Shown: positions 50,446-59,888 of the stretch, in pieces
How positions within the stretch are numbered: position 1 is the first letter of the stretch
How the letters are laid out: each line of letters opens with the position of its first letter
NCBI RefSeq assembly: GCF_003725335.1
Contig: NZ_QIBY01000001.1
Span: 248,001 to 312,000 of the forward strand
Length of the DNA: 64,000 bases
From: Parvibacter caecicola
GTDB taxonomy: Bacteria; Actinomycetota; Coriobacteriia; Coriobacteriales; Eggerthellaceae
Direction: 5' to 3'
Notes under the pieces: model-generated
Told to the model about the DNA's origin: nothing
Databases searched by the model: none
Seen by the model: only the letters and a program-made list of their open reading frames with translations
Made by a program: the position numbers and the translations under genes

Positions 50446-51993
50446 CTACATGTCCTCCGGATTGTTGTAGGCCAGAAGCTCGTCGATGGTCACGAACCTA
50501 TAGCCCTGCTCCTTCAGTTTCGGCAGGCATTCGGCCAGCGCCTCAACGGTTTCGCTGCGATCGCCACCGCCGTCGTGCATCAGCACGATGTCGCCGGAGC
50601 CGGCCTTCATCAGCTGCTTTTCCACTTCGTCGGTGCCCGGCCGGCTCCAGTCCATGGTGTCGATGTTCCAACCGATCTCGAAGGTGACGTAGGGTTCGAG
50701 GGTTTTCAGGATGTCGCCGTCGAAGTTGCCGCCCGGCGCGCGGATGACGGTGGCGGGCACTTGGCCGGTAACCGCCTCAATGGCGTCGTAGCCCTCGGTT
50801 ATCTCGGCAATTTGGTCCTCCGGCTTCATGCGGGTAAGGTCCACCCCGTTGCCGTCGCCCTTGGCATGATCGCGGGAATGGGTGAGAATCTCGTGCCCCG
50901 CATCGAAGACGCGCTTCACCTGGTCGGGAGCGTTCTGGATGCAGTTGCCCACCGTGAAGAACGTGGCCTTGGCATCGTTCTGTTCCAGGATGTCGAGAAT
51001 CTGGCGGGTGGTGTCGGGGTTGGCCCAGGGGCCGTCGTCGAAGGTGAGGGCAATCACCTTGTCGCCGCCGGTATCGGCGTTGTAGCACTTCAGCTGGCCG
51101 TCCACCGGCTCTTCGGTCATCTCGTCCACCTGAACGCCCGACTCCGCCCCCGTCTTGCGGTTCATCTTGCCCGGAGTGCCGGCGATGTAAGCGTGGATGG
51201 CGCCGGTGCCGGTGCGCTCCACGCCCGACGGGGCCGGCAGCTCCTCGGTAGTGAAGTCTTCGGTGGTGTCGGCGCCGTTTTGGAAGGCCACCTGAGCGCC
51301 CTCTTGCAGCTGCAGGGGCCCATCGGGCGCGGCCTGCCCGTTTACGTTGACGCTGTAGGGCTCGCCGCCCCCCTCCTCTATTACGGAGCCGTCGATGGCT
51401 AGGTGGTTTCCGTGGACCGGTGCTTCCATGCCGGCGGCAACGGCGGCGTCTTCCAGCTGCTGGGCCGTGACGTTGGGGGCCACGCTCACCGCGATGCCGT
51501 TCACCGTCACCGAAACCGGCGCCGGGTTAAAGTGCGCGAACGCCGCCACACCGGCGACCGCCAGCACAAGGGTCGCCACCACCGCGCCGGCGACCGCTGC
51601 TTTTCTGCGGCTTTTCCGGGGGCGCGGCTCGTAGGGGTCTACCGTGGGGGGTTTCGAGCCGGGCCAGCGCACGTCGGCGGGGGCCGCAACGTCGGAGGCG
51701 GTGGTGTGCACCGGCTCCCTCATGTGATCGCGCTGTTCGGCGGCTTCTTGGACGCCATGGGCCACGTGGGGCGTAGGGGAAGAGCCGAGGGAGGAAACGC
51801 GGGGAATCTTCCCCGTACTGGCCGCATTGCCGTCGCCCCGTGGCTGTTCGGCGGGGCCTTGCCCTTTGTCGTCAGCAGAAATGTCGGCATCCACCCGGGG
51901 AAGCTGGGCGTCGAGCGCGGCGCCCACAGAACCTTCGTGCGCCGTCTCATCGCCGGCGCTTGGGTCGAACTCCGTTTCGTGCTGGTGGTACAT
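50446..51993 (-). CDS. Membrane-anchored polysaccharide (peptidoglycan) deacetylase
   Basis: A 515-residue protein. A disordered cytoplasmic tail of ~130 residues is followed by one TM helix (AAVAGAVVATLVLAVAGVAA), a small outer domain (~155-250) and a C-terminal NodB deacetylase domain. NodB motifs: ALTFDDGPW (catalytic and metal Asp), LTHSRDH (the HSxxH zinc pair), IRAPGGNFD and IVLMHDGGG. It would remove acetyl groups from wall glycan, a common lysozyme-resistance trait. The ATG at 51993 is the only plausible start seen. Confidence 0.87.
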   Translation of the reverse strand: MYHQHETEFDPSAGDETAHEGSVGAALDAQLPRVDADISADDKGQGPAEQPRGDGNAASTGKIPRVSSLGSSPTPHVAHGVQEAAEQRDHMREPVHTTASDVAAPADVRWPGSKPPTVDPYEPRPRKSRRKAAVAGAVVATLVLAVAGVAAFAHFNPAPVSVTVNGIAVSVAPNVTAQQLEDAAVAAGMEAPVHGNHLAIDGSVIEEGGGEPYSVNVNGQAAPDGPLQLQEGAQVAFQNGADTTEDFTTEELPAPSGVERTGTGAIHAYIAGTPGKMNRKTGAESGVQVDEMTEEPVDGQLKCYNADTGGDKVIALTFDDGPWANPDTTRQILDILEQNDAKATFFTVGNCIQNAPDQVKRVFDAGHEILTHSRDHAKGDGNGVDLTRMKPEDQIAEITEGYDAIEAVTGQVPATVIRAPGGNFDGDILKTLEPYVTFEIGWNIDTMDWSRPGTDEVEKQLMKAGSGDIVLMHDGGGDRSETVEALAECLPKLKEQGYRFVTIDELLAYNNPEDM

Positions 51994-52232
51994 GGCGCAA
52001 AACCCCTCAATCCTTCATTTCTGCTACGTTTTCAAACTGGGCGCAGCCCCTGCGCTTTCACGTGCTTGTCTTCTGTTGCTTGCACGGCGAAATTCTAAGG
52101 CGCCGGCCCTGCGCCAAACCATATTCACAACGAACTGTAAATAAGAATTTAAGATTGTTGCCATAGAGCGTCCACGGGATGGCCACAATTGCCGACGGTT
52201 CCTTTTCCGCCAGCTTGACCAGTGGTACCATT

Positions 52233-52246
52233 CAAACATTCGTTCG
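52233..52246 (+). promoter_or_regulatory. LexA (SOS) box upstream of uvrB
   Basis: CAAACATTCGTTCG matches the Gram-positive/actinobacterial SOS consensus CGAAC-N4-GTTCG at nine of ten fixed positions and overlaps the promoter region (TTGACC at 52215-52220). Confidence 0.7.
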
Positions 52247-52266
52247 TAATAGTTCAGGAGGCATCG

Positions 52267-54420
52267 TTGAGTTCCCATCTGAGCAATATCGAGGGCGCCC
52301 CCATGGAAGGCAAGCTGCCGGAAGTGAGGCTGGCCTCCACCCCCTTGGAAGTGATTTCCCCCTACCGCCCTTCCGGCGACCAGCCCCAAGCCATCGAAAA
52401 GCTGGCCCGCGGCATCGGAGAGGGGCTGCGCTACCAAACCCTTCTGGGGGTGACCGGCTCCGGCAAAACCTTCACCATGGCCAAAACCATCGAGGCGGTG
52501 CAGAAGCCCACCTTGATCATGGCCCCCAACAAAACACTGGCGGCCCAGTTGGCTAGCGAGCTCAAGGAGTTCTTCCCCAACAACGCCGTGGTGTACTTCG
52601 TCAGCTACTACGACTACTACCAGCCGGAAGCCTATGTGCCCTCCTCTGACACCTTCATCGAGAAGGACGCCTCCATAAACGAGGAAGTGGAAAAGCTGCG
52701 CCACGCCGCCACCAGCGCCCTGCTGTCGCGGCGCGACGTGATAGTGGTGGCATCGGTGAGCTGCATCTACGGCATCGGCAGTCCCATGGACTACGCCGGC
52801 ATGGCGGTGTTCGTGGACAAGCAGGTGCCCCAGGAGCGCGACGACGTTATCCACCAGCTGATCGACATCCAGTACGATCGCAACGACTACGAGCAGAAAC
52901 GCGGCACCTTCCGGGTACGGGGCGACTCGCTGGACGTATTCCCCCCTTACGCCGACCACCCGCTGCGCATCGATTTCTGGGGGGACGAAATCGAATCCAT
53001 CGCCGAAATCGACCAGGTGACCGGCGAGGTGCTGGGCACCTACGAGGCGCTGCCCATCTGGCCCGCCTCCCATTACGTCACAGCGCGGCCGAAGATGGAC
53101 AAGGCGCTGGGCACCATCCGCGACGAGCTGCGCGGGCGGCTGGAGCAGTTCAAAGAGGAAGGCAAGCTGCTGGAGGCGCAACGGCTGGAAATGCGCACCG
53201 CCTATGATTTGGAAATGCTGGAAACCATGGGATTCTGCAACGGCATCGAGAACTACTCGCGCCACCTGGACGGCCGCGCCCCCGGCGAGCCCCCCTACAC
53301 GCTCATAGACTACTTCCCCGACGACTTTCTCTGCATCATCGACGAGTCCCACGTGACGGTGCCCCAAATCCGCGGCATGCACGAGGGCGACCGCTCCCGC
53401 AAGATCACGCTGGCCGAGCACGGCTTCCGGCTGCCCAGCTGCCTGGACAACCGGCCCTTGCGCTTCGATGAGTTCGAAGCGCGGATTCCCCAGTTCGTGT
53501 ACGTTTCCGCCACCCCCGGCGACTACGAGGAACGGGTGACCCAGCAGCAGGTGGAGCAGATCATCCGCCCCACCGGGCTTTTGGATCCGGAAATCGTGGT
53601 GCGCCCCACCTTGAGCCAAATCGACGACATCATCGACGAGGCGAAAGAGCGCACCCAGCGCAAAGAGCGGGTGCTCATCACCACCCTCACCAAGAAGATG
53701 GCCGAAGACCTCACCGACCATCTGTTGGACCGCGGCGTGAAGGCCCGTTACATGCACTCCGACATCGCAACGCTGGAGCGGGTGGAGATATTGAGCGACC
53801 TGCGGCGCGGCGAATTCGACGTGCTGGTGGGCATCAACCTCTTGCGCGAGGGCCTCGACTTGCCGGAGGTCACTTTGGTGGCCATCTTAGACGCCGATAA
53901 GGAAGGCTTCCTGCGCAATCACCGCTCCCTCATCCAAACCATCGGCCGCGCCGCCCGCAACGTGTCCGGCCAGGTAATCATGTACGCCGATCGCATCACC
54001 GATTCCATGAACCGCGCCATCACCGAAACCCGACGCCGTCGCGAAATCCAGATGGCCTACAATCAGGAGCACGGCATAGAGCCCCAAACCATTCGCAAGG
54101 CCATCAACGACATCATGGGCTTCGTGGAGCAAGAGGCCGGCAGCCGAAGCGCCGAGGACATCAACCGCGAGCTGGCGTCGTTCTCCCGCGAGGAGGTGCT
54201 GCGCATGATAGCCTCGATGCAGGAGGACATGAACTCCGCCTCCGCCGCCATGGACTTCGAGGAGGCGGCCCGTCTGCGCGACGAAGTGGTGCGGCTGAAG
54301 GCCAGCGTAGAGGGCACCGACGAATCGGCGGCTCTGAAGGAGCTGAAGAAAACCGCCCGCAAGGGCAGCGCGTTCGGCAACCGCAAGAACGCCGCCTACG
54401 GCTCGGCCCGCCGCAGCTAG
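52267..54420 (+). CDS. uvrB: Excinuclease ABC subunit B
   Basis: Damage-verifying helicase-like subunit of nucleotide excision repair. I chose the TTG at 52267 because AGGAGG lies 6 bases upstream, giving 717 residues; an ATG at 52303 has no ribosome site. Walker [10 protein letters not shown], the beta-hairpin [21 protein letters not shown] box [12 protein letters not shown] and the C-terminal UVR motif ([14 protein letters not shown]) are present. A LexA box lies 20 bases upstream. recN follows after 20 bases, in the same unit. Confidence 0.97.
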   Translation: MSSHLSNIEGAPMEGKLPEVRLASTPLEVISPYRPSGDQPQAIEKLARGIGEGLRYQTLLGVTGSGKTFTMAKTIEAVQKPTLIMAPNKTLAAQLASELKEFFPNNAVVYFVSYYDYYQPEAYVPSSDTFIEKDASINEEVEKLRHAATSALLSRRDVIVVASVSCIYGIGSPMDYAGMAVFVDKQVPQERDDVIHQLIDIQYDRNDYEQKRGTFRVRGDSLDVFPPYADHPLRIDFWGDEIESIAEIDQVTGEVLGTYEALPIWPASHYVTARPKMDKALGTIRDELRGRLEQFKEEGKLLEAQRLEMRTAYDLEMLETMGFCNGIENYSRHLDGRAPGEPPYTLIDYFPDDFLCIIDESHVTVPQIRGMHEGDRSRKITLAEHGFRLPSCLDNRPLRFDEFEARIPQFVYVSATPGDYEERVTQQQVEQIIRPTGLLDPEIVVRPTLSQIDDIIDEAKERTQRKERVLITTLTKKMAEDLTDHLLDRGVKARYMHSDIATLERVEILSDLRRGEFDVLVGINLLREGLDLPEVTLVAILDADKEGFLRNHRSLIQTIGRAARNVSGQVIMYADRITDSMNRAITETRRRREIQMAYNQEHGIEPQTIRKAINDIMGFVEQEAGSRSAEDINRELASFSREEVLRMIASMQEDMNSASAAMDFEEAARLRDEVVRLKASVEGTDESAALKELKKTARKGSAFGNRKNAAYGSARRS

Positions 54421-54440
54421 CCCGGGACAGGAACAGGTAT

Positions 54441-56066
54441 ATGATCGACGAACTGCAGGTTTCCAACATCGCCCTCATCCGGGAGGCCACCCTGGCCCCC
54501 TCCCCCCGTTTCACGGTGCTCACCGGCGAAACCGGAGCGGGCAAAACTGCCTTGCTTTCCGCCTGCCGCCTGCTGATGGGGGCACGGGCCGACAAGACTC
54601 TAGTGCGGGAAGGGGCCGAAAGCGCCACGGCGGCCGGCCGGTTTTTCCGCGGCGACGAAGAAACGGTGGTCATCCGGCGGCTGTCGGCCGACGGGCGCTC
54701 GCGCGTGAGCGTGAACGGGCATATGGCCGCAGTGGGCGAACTTGCCCAGCTGGTGGCCCCCGCCATCGACCTCTGCGGCCAGCACGACCAGCAGCAGCTC
54801 ACCGACGTGGCACGGCACCAAGCGCTGTTCGACGGCTGGGCCCATGAGGGGTTGGCAGAAGCACTGCAGGGCTACGAGCACGCATGGGAGCAGCGCCAGC
54901 AGGCGCAGGCGGCCTTGAGCCGGCTCACCAGCGCCGCGCAGCAATCCGAAGCGGCCATCGCCCAAGCGCGGGCCGACCGCGACCGCATCGAAGCGGTCGA
55001 CCCCCTCGACGACGAATACGACGACCTTTTGGGCCGCACCCAACGGGCCGAGCACGCCGAAGCCCTCATGGCTGCGGCGCAGGCGGCCCATGGGGCGCTG
55101 GCAGAAGAAGAGGGCGCCCTCGATGCCCTCAACAGCGCCATCTTCGCCCTGGACGGGGTCGCAGCGGCCGATGCAGCCTTGGCGGACTTCGCCAAACCGC
55201 TGAAGGAGGCGGTGTTCCTGGCAGAAGACGCCGCCCGCGACATCGCCCGTTACCGGGAGGATTTGGACTTCAACCCCGAAGAGATGGCCCTGCTGCAATC
55301 AAGACTGCAAGAGCTGCAGGCGCTGATGCGGCTGTTCGGCCCCACATTGGCCGACGTCAACAAGCGCCGCCGCGAAGCCCAGCAACTGCTGGAGTCCATC
55401 GACTGCAGCGATGAACTGGTAGAGAAGGCAAAGTTGCAGCTGAACGCGGCCAACAGCGCCTTGAGCGAGGCGGGCCGCGTCCTGTCCGCAGCCCGCCACG
55501 GCCAGAAAGGCACCTTCGAGCAGCAGATCAACGAAGTGCTGGAGCAATTGGAAATGAAGGGCGCCCAACTGGAGTGCCAAATGGCCCCGCTGCCATTCGA
55601 GCAATGGACCGCGAACGGCCCGGACGCCATAGAGTTCCTGTTCTCTCCCGGCAAATCCCTCACGCCGCGGCCCTTGGCCCGCATCGCCTCGGGCGGTGAG
55701 CTGTCCCGCGTGATGTTGGCGCTCAAAGTGGTGATGGGCCAGGCCGACCCGGTGGACACCCTGGTATTCGATGAGATAGACGCCGGCGTGGGCGGCGCCA
55801 CCGCCCACGCGCTGGGGCGCTTGCTGGCGCAACTGGCGGAAACCCACCAGGTGATCGTGGTTACCCACCTGGCGCAAGTGGCCGCCTTCGCCGACACCCA
55901 TTACGTGGTGGAGAAAACCGACGGCGACGCCCCGGAAACCCTCATGCGCCCCGTAACCGACGCCGCCCGCATCCAAGAAGTGGCGCGCCTGCTGTCCGGC
56001 AGCCACACCGCCACCTCCCTAGCCCACGCCGAAGAACTCCTCGCCTCCGCCCAACAAGAGCGCTAA
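54441..56066 (+). CDS. recN: DNA repair protein RecN
   Basis: SMC-like ATPase of 541 residues for double-strand-break repair. The N-terminal half has LTGETGAGKTALL (Walker A) and LCGQHDQQQL; the C-terminal half has ASGGELSRVMLALK (signature), LVFDEIDAGVGG (Walker B) and VVTHLAQVAAFAD. A coiled-coil arm separates them. It follows uvrB in one plus-strand unit, consistent with SOS control of both by the box at 52233. Confidence 0.96.
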   Translation: MIDELQVSNIALIREATLAPSPRFTVLTGETGAGKTALLSACRLLMGARADKTLVREGAESATAAGRFFRGDEETVVIRRLSADGRSRVSVNGHMAAVGELAQLVAPAIDLCGQHDQQQLTDVARHQALFDGWAHEGLAEALQGYEHAWEQRQQAQAALSRLTSAAQQSEAAIAQARADRDRIEAVDPLDDEYDDLLGRTQRAEHAEALMAAAQAAHGALAEEEGALDALNSAIFALDGVAAADAALADFAKPLKEAVFLAEDAARDIARYREDLDFNPEEMALLQSRLQELQALMRLFGPTLADVNKRRREAQQLLESIDCSDELVEKAKLQLNAANSALSEAGRVLSAARHGQKGTFEQQINEVLEQLEMKGAQLECQMAPLPFEQWTANGPDAIEFLFSPGKSLTPRPLARIASGGELSRVMLALKVVMGQADPVDTLVFDEIDAGVGGATAHALGRLLAQLAETHQVIVVTHLAQVAAFADTHYVVEKTDGDAPETLMRPVTDAARIQEVARLLSGSHTATSLAHAEELLASAQQER

Positions 56067-56104
56067 CCAAACAGCAGCAAGCTCATCCAGACAGGCGAAC
56101 GAAA

Positions 56105-56193
56105 TTCGTAGGGCCGAGATTCTATCTCGGCCTATACGGACAGCCCGTATGAGGCAGCGGCTTCAGGCAGAGATAGAATCTCTGCCCTACGAA
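56105..56193. repeat. BIME-like pair of REP hairpins, copies 10 and 11
   Basis: The left hairpin at 56112-56132 has arms GGCCGAGAT/ATCTCGGCC, a third compensated stem variant, preceded by TTCGTAG. The spacer contains TACGGACAGCCCG. The right hairpin at 56166-56186 has the common arms and CTACGAA. Confidence 0.87.
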
Positions 56194-56218
56194 TTCGACC
56201 TGCATTAACATTGTGGCT

Positions 56219-56323
56219 GGGCCGGTTGGGCGGGGCGGAGCGAGGTAAGGTAAAGCCAAAGGAGTGCCGAGACTACAGGCTCGGCGCGACAACGCGTCGA
56301 GCGCAGCCCCGTCCAACCGGCCC
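56219..56323. repeat. Long inverted repeat between recN and coaE
   Basis: 18-bp outer arms (56219-56236 with 56306-56323, a single G-U) enclose ~70 bases with an inner GCCGAG/CTCGGC hairpin. The segment GAGGTAAGGTAAAGCCAAAG then GAGTGC resembles part of the 6960-7063 element. Confidence 0.6.
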
Positions 56324-56337
56324 ACCCTCCAAAAACC

Positions 56338-56366
56338 TGACGTTATCCCCGTCCCCTGTCATGGGG
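56338..56366 (-). repeat. TGACA-GGGGACGGGG hairpin repeat, third copy
   Basis: On the minus strand it reads ATGACAGGGGACGGGGATAA then CGTCA, four bases after the coaE stop. It is the same unit as at 33051-33125, again at the 3' end of a minus-strand gene. Confidence 0.65.
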
Positions 56367-56370
56367 GGGG

Positions 56371-56973
56371 TTACAGGTTGTCGGCTTTGTATTGGCTCCA
56401 CCAGCTGATTACCTGGTTAGCAAGCTCTTCTTTGGTGCCGTCGTTGTTGAACACCACATCGGAGGATTGGATGCGGTCGGCATCGGTGATTTGGCGGGCA
56501 ATGCGACGGCGCACGTCCTGCTCGTCGAAGCCGCTGGCCACCGCCCGCTCGATGCGGGTTTCCATCGGGGCCAGCACCGCCAGCACCACGTCGGCCGAGT
56601 AAGCCAGGGACATCTCGCGGTTCTTAAACACCGAGTACTCCACCACAACCGCCGGCACCCCTTCGGCTTCCAGCTCATCAACGCGGTCGGAATAGGCCTC
56701 CTCGATGCGGGGCATGGTGATGCGGTTCAGCTTGCGAGTTTCCGAGGCGGAAACGAAGGCCTTGGCCGCCAGCGCCTTGCGGTCCACTTCCCCATCGGGG
56801 CCCATAATGTCGGCGCCGAACTCTTCGGACAGCTCCTCTTTCACCACAGGCCAGCGCAGCACGTCGTGGCCCACCTTGTCTAAATCGATGAAAGGCAGCC
56901 CCTGGCTCACCAGCGCCTGCGTGGCGCAGGATTTTCCGGCCCCCATACCACCTACGACGAAAATCTTTTTCAT
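56371..56973 (-). CDS. coaE: Dephospho-CoA kinase
   Basis: Last step of CoA synthesis, 200 residues. P-loop VVGGMGAGKSCATQAL, then the substrate-binding FIDLDKVGHDVL with Asp residues, and the lid region FDEQDVRRRIARQ. The ATG at 56973 follows GGGAGG at good spacing; the open frame before it lies across the terminator of the upstream gene and is not coding. Confidence 0.94.
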   Translation of the reverse strand: MKKIFVVGGMGAGKSCATQALVSQGLPFIDLDKVGHDVLRWPVVKEELSEEFGADIMGPDGEVDRKALAAKAFVSASETRKLNRITMPRIEEAYSDRVDELEAEGVPAVVVEYSVFKNREMSLAYSADVVLAVLAPMETRIERAVASGFDEQDVRRRIARQITDADRIQSSDVVFNNDGTKEELANQVISWWSQYKADNL

Positions 56974-57010
56974 AGCGCGTCTCCCTCCCCTTTTCTCGAT
57001 GGCGTTTCCC

Positions 57011-57049
57011 CAAAAAAAGCGGGCCCGCGAGCAGTTGACTCGCGGGCCC
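57011..57049 (-). terminator. Strong terminator upstream of coaE
   Basis: Perfect 11-bp stem GGGCCCGCGAG/CTCGCGGGCCC (57021-57031 with 57039-57049); on the minus strand it ends GCTTTTTTTG. It terminates the acidic-protein gene at 57080. Confidence 0.9.
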
Positions 57050-57079
57050 ATGCGTTTCAACTATGGTAACGATAGCCGA

Positions 57080-57754
57080 TTATCCCAGCGGGTTCTTCAG
57101 GAAATCGAAGCTTGCCTTTATCTCATCGGCCACCGACTTGAACTCCCCCACCACTTGGGCGCCCTCCCGGTACACCTCGTTCATGTCTTTGGTGGCCTCG
57201 GTAACACCGTCGCGGGAAATGTTGAGGTCGAACTCCTTTTCGTCGGAGGCGCGAATCACCTCTACGCCCGCCTCGCCGTCCTCGTCTTCCTGGTCGTCGT
57301 CTTCAACGTAGTAGTATTCCTGCTGGTTGCCGTCGTCGTCGAGCAGGATGAAGCCAATCTCGTTGTCGTCCTCGTCCACGATAACCGCGTAGATGTCGCC
57401 GTCCTCGATTTCCATCTCGATGACTTCCGCTTCCAAATCATCGTCGTCTTCGATGGCGTAGCCCTCGCCGGCCAAATCGCCGTCTTCCTGGTTTTCAGCC
57501 GCCACCTCGTCGTCGAAGCTGGGAACGTAGGCATCGGAGCCTTCCGGCACGCCGCCGTTATAGCCGTCGTAGTCGGCCTCGTTATGGGTGGAGAAGGGCT
57601 CGTAGGCGCTTTCCAAGTCGGACTCCATGGCGCCGGCGCCCAGAATCTCATCCTCGTCGCCCTCGAAATCTTCAAGCTCCGTTTCCTGATCGGTCCACTC
57701 GGCCTCGGTTTCCCCGGTTTCCTCCATACTCTCCAGCTGCTCGTCCAAATCCAT
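57080..57754 (-). CDS. Highly acidic hypothetical protein (224 aa)
   Basis: Not recognised. The ATG at 57754 follows AAGGAG. The first ~140 residues are extremely rich in Asp, Glu, Gly and Tyr (for example DFEGDEDEIL, EDDDDLEAEVIEMEIEDG). Next is a strand-rich piece (IYAVIVDEDDNEIGFILLDD) that resembles DUF1292-like proteins (short acidic proteins with E(I/V)xFxLLDE patterns). The last 60 residues are helical and less acidic (FKSVADEIKASFDFL). No signal or TM. It is monocistronic with its own strong terminator. Function unknown. Confidence 0.65.
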   Translation of the reverse strand: MDLDEQLESMEETGETEAEWTDQETELEDFEGDEDEILGAGAMESDLESAYEPFSTHNEADYDGYNGGVPEGSDAYVPSFDDEVAAENQEDGDLAGEGYAIEDDDDLEAEVIEMEIEDGDIYAVIVDEDDNEIGFILLDDDGNQQEYYYVEDDDQEDEDGEAGVEVIRASDEKEFDLNISRDGVTEATKDMNEVYREGAQVVGEFKSVADEIKASFDFLKNPLG

Positions 57755-57863
57755 GGCGCTGCTCCTTCCTGATGCGGCCGCTTCGTTGCCGCCCTCCATC
57801 ATACCGCCGTCCGCATTCGGCCCCGCGCCCTGGCGCGGATTGCCACAATTCCGTTAGATGGCC

Positions 57864-58331
57864 CTAGCGGCTGCGGGATTTCAGCTCGCGGTCTATCTCG
57901 CGGCGGGTGTCCCGCTCTTTCATCGATTGGCGCTTGTCATAAAGCTTCTTACCCCGCGCCAGCGCCACTTCCACCTTCACCAGGCCCCGGTCGTTGAAGT
58001 ACATGCGCAAAGGCACGATGGCCAGGCCCTTCTCCTTCACCTTCTCGTGCAGGTAGCGAATCTGCTTCTTGTGCATCAGCAGCTTGCGGCGCCGGTCAGG
58101 GTCGGGATTGTGGTAGGTGCCGTTCACATACGGGGCAATGTGCACGTTGTTCAGCCACAGCTCCCCGTCGCGGATGAGGGCGAAGCAGTCGGTGAGCTGG
58201 CAGTTGTTCTCGCGCAGCGAGCGCACTTCGGTGCCGGTGAGCTCCAGCCCCGCCTCGAAGGTTTCCAGCACTTCGTAGTCGTGCAGGGCGCGGCGGTTCT
58301 TGGCAATGGTCTTCTGGCCGGTGTCTTTCAT
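57864..58331 (-). CDS. smpB: SsrA-binding protein
   Basis: Partner of tmRNA in ribosome rescue, 155 residues. The OB-fold signature AKNRRALHDYEVLETFEAG, ELTGTEVRSLRE, NPDPDRRRKLLMHKKQI and the basic tail KKLYDKRQSMKERDTRREI are complete. The ATG at 58331 follows GGAGGACC. The tmRNA gene (ssrA), often adjacent, was not found in the surrounding sequence. Confidence 0.97.
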   Translation of the reverse strand: MKDTGQKTIAKNRRALHDYEVLETFEAGLELTGTEVRSLRENNCQLTDCFALIRDGELWLNNVHIAPYVNGTYHNPDPDRRRKLLMHKKQIRYLHEKVKEKGLAIVPLRMYFNDRGLVKVEVALARGKKLYDKRQSMKERDTRREIDRELKSRSR

Positions 58332-58404
58332 AAGGTCCTCCAGAGCGAATTCATCTGGTCAGGGCCCCGCCGAGCAGGCGGAGCGATCGGGGTTGCGCGG
58401 CAGG

Positions 58405-58647
58405 TTACTGGTCCCGGCGCTCATGGCACACGCCGGCGCCGCTGGAAAGCTCTTCGGCGGCGGTGCCATAGGTGCGGCTGAGCACCTCCATGGCCAGCGG
58501 GTCCACGCCGGCATCGCAGTTGTCGGCGTCGAGGTCGGCCACGTCCAGCACGCCGGCCTCCAAACCCGTTTGGGCATCGTTGTCGCCCGCGCCGTTTTGG
58601 GCGAAGGGGAAGCTGGTATCGTCCACGTAAATCTCTTCGTTGTCCAT
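58405..58647 (-). CDS. Small acidic protein between an M42 peptidase and smpB
   Basis: An 80-residue protein, not recognised. The ATG at 58647 has GAGGAG upstream and lies two bases after the M42 peptidase stop, so it is translated in an operon. The sequence is acidic (VADLDADNCDAGVD) with a short helical part (AMEVLSRTYGTAAEELSSG) and a C-terminal CHERRDQ. There are two Cys residues. No signal peptide. Confidence 0.65.
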   Translation of the reverse strand: MDNEEIYVDDTSFPFAQNGAGDNDAQTGLEAGVLDVADLDADNCDAGVDPLAMEVLSRTYGTAAEELSSGAGVCHERRDQ

Positions 58648-58649
58648 CG

Positions 58650-59870
58650 CTACTCCTCGGATGAGATGAAATCTTCGATGGCCCGCACCTCCCGGTCCAG
58701 GCTCTCCATCACATCATCCATCCGAGCGGCCTCCGATTCGGCCGCAGCCCGTTCGCTGTCTTCAATCTGTTCACCGGCCGACACCTTTTCCCCGGTGCCG
58801 TCCCCCATGCCGGGCACGAACGACAGGTCGCCGTGCAAATCGAGCGCAAAGCGGGTGATCAGCTTCACAGTGTTGTCCAAGTCCTCCAGGCACACCACTT
58901 CGGTGGGGGTGTGCATGTAGCGCAGGGGCACGCTGATGAGTCCCGTGGGGATGCCGCCGCGGGTCACCTGGATGGCGCGGGCGTCGGTGCCGGTCACGGA
59001 AGGCTCCGCCTCCAGCTGGTAGGGAATGCCCTCTGCCTCGGCCGCCGCCACCAACCGCCTAAATACCACCGGATTGATGTTGGGGCCGCGGGCGATTACC
59101 GGGCCCTCGCCGCAGGTGATGCTGCCGTACTTCGATTTCTCGATGCCGGGGTAATCGGTGGCGTGGGTGACGTCGAAGGCCAGCGCCACATCCGGGTTCA
59201 CCGCATGGGCGCAGGTGATGGCGCCGCGGGTGCCTATCTCCTCCTGCACGGTGGCGGCGGCGATGAAAGCCCCTTCGGCCCTGCCGGCCTCCGCGAGGTT
59301 TTCCAGCACCCGGGCTGCCACGTACACGCCGCACTTGTCGTCGAAGGCACGGGAGACGGCCATGCCCTCACCGAACAGCTCGAAGCCCACGCCGTAGGTT
59401 ATCTCGTCGCCGATGCGCACCCGCTCCTTCACTTGGTCGGCCGGAAGCCCCAAGTCGATGACAAGCTTGTCCATGGGGGTGACGTTCTTGCGCTCATCGG
59501 GGGAAATGAGGTGAATGGGCTTGCGGCCCACCACCCCCCGCAGCACGCCACCCTCCGTGTGCACGTCCACCCGCATGCCTGGCAAAACGGCGGCGTCAAC
59601 GCCCCCCACCATGGCAACGGAAAGAAAGCCCTCGTCGCTGATGTAGGTGACCATCAGCCCCACTTCGTCCATATGGGCCGCAAGCATCAAGGCCGGACCC
59701 GCGCCGCGCCCCTCCAGCCGGGCCGTGACTGTGCCCATGGTGTCGGTGGCAATCTCGTCGGCGGTGCCGGCCAAACGCTCGCGCGCCAGCTGCGCCACCG
59801 GTTCCTCGCAACCGGTGGGCGACGGGGTTTCCAGCAGTCCCTGCAGGAATGCGATTTCTTCTTTGTTCAT
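58650..59870 (-). CDS. M42 family metallopeptidase
   Basis: Cytoplasmic aminopeptidase/endoglucanase family (M42) of 406 residues, usually forming large tetrahedral particles. Metal and catalytic residues: LAAHMDEVG (His), RAFDDKCG (Asp), VQEEIGTRG (Glu pair), AFDVTHATD (Asp) and RYMHTPTEV (His). The last ~60 residues are an extra charged helical tail (ESEAARMDDVMESLDREVRA). The ATG at 59870 follows AAAGG. It precedes the small acidic gene by two bases. Confidence 0.9.
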   Translation of the reverse strand: MNKEEIAFLQGLLETPSPTGCEEPVAQLARERLAGTADEIATDTMGTVTARLEGRGAGPALMLAAHMDEVGLMVTYISDEGFLSVAMVGGVDAAVLPGMRVDVHTEGGVLRGVVGRKPIHLISPDERKNVTPMDKLVIDLGLPADQVKERVRIGDEITYGVGFELFGEGMAVSRAFDDKCGVYVAARVLENLAEAGRAEGAFIAAATVQEEIGTRGAITCAHAVNPDVALAFDVTHATDYPGIEKSKYGSITCGEGPVIARGPNINPVVFRRLVAAAEAEGIPYQLEAEPSVTGTDARAIQVTRGGIPTGLISVPLRYMHTPTEVVCLEDLDNTVKLITRFALDLHGDLSFVPGMGDGTGEKVSAGEQIEDSERAAAESEAARMDDVMESLDREVRAIEDFISSEE

Positions 59871-59888
59871 GGGGATACCTTTCGCTGA

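Larger units (their letters stand above)
56067..56370. other. 304-base non-coding region with repeats
   Basis: Between recN and the convergent coaE. Holds a BIME-like REP pair (56105-56193), a long inverted repeat (56219-56323) and a TGACA-type hairpin (56338-56366). No gene seen. Confidence 0.65.

Noticed and set aside
56098-56111. A second SOS-like palindrome CGAACGAAATTCG after recN
   Set aside because: It lacks the GTTCG half and is simply the flank of a REP element.
57864-58404. A tmRNA gene next to smpB
   Set aside because: No alanine-tRNA-like acceptor ends or tag frame were found around smpB.
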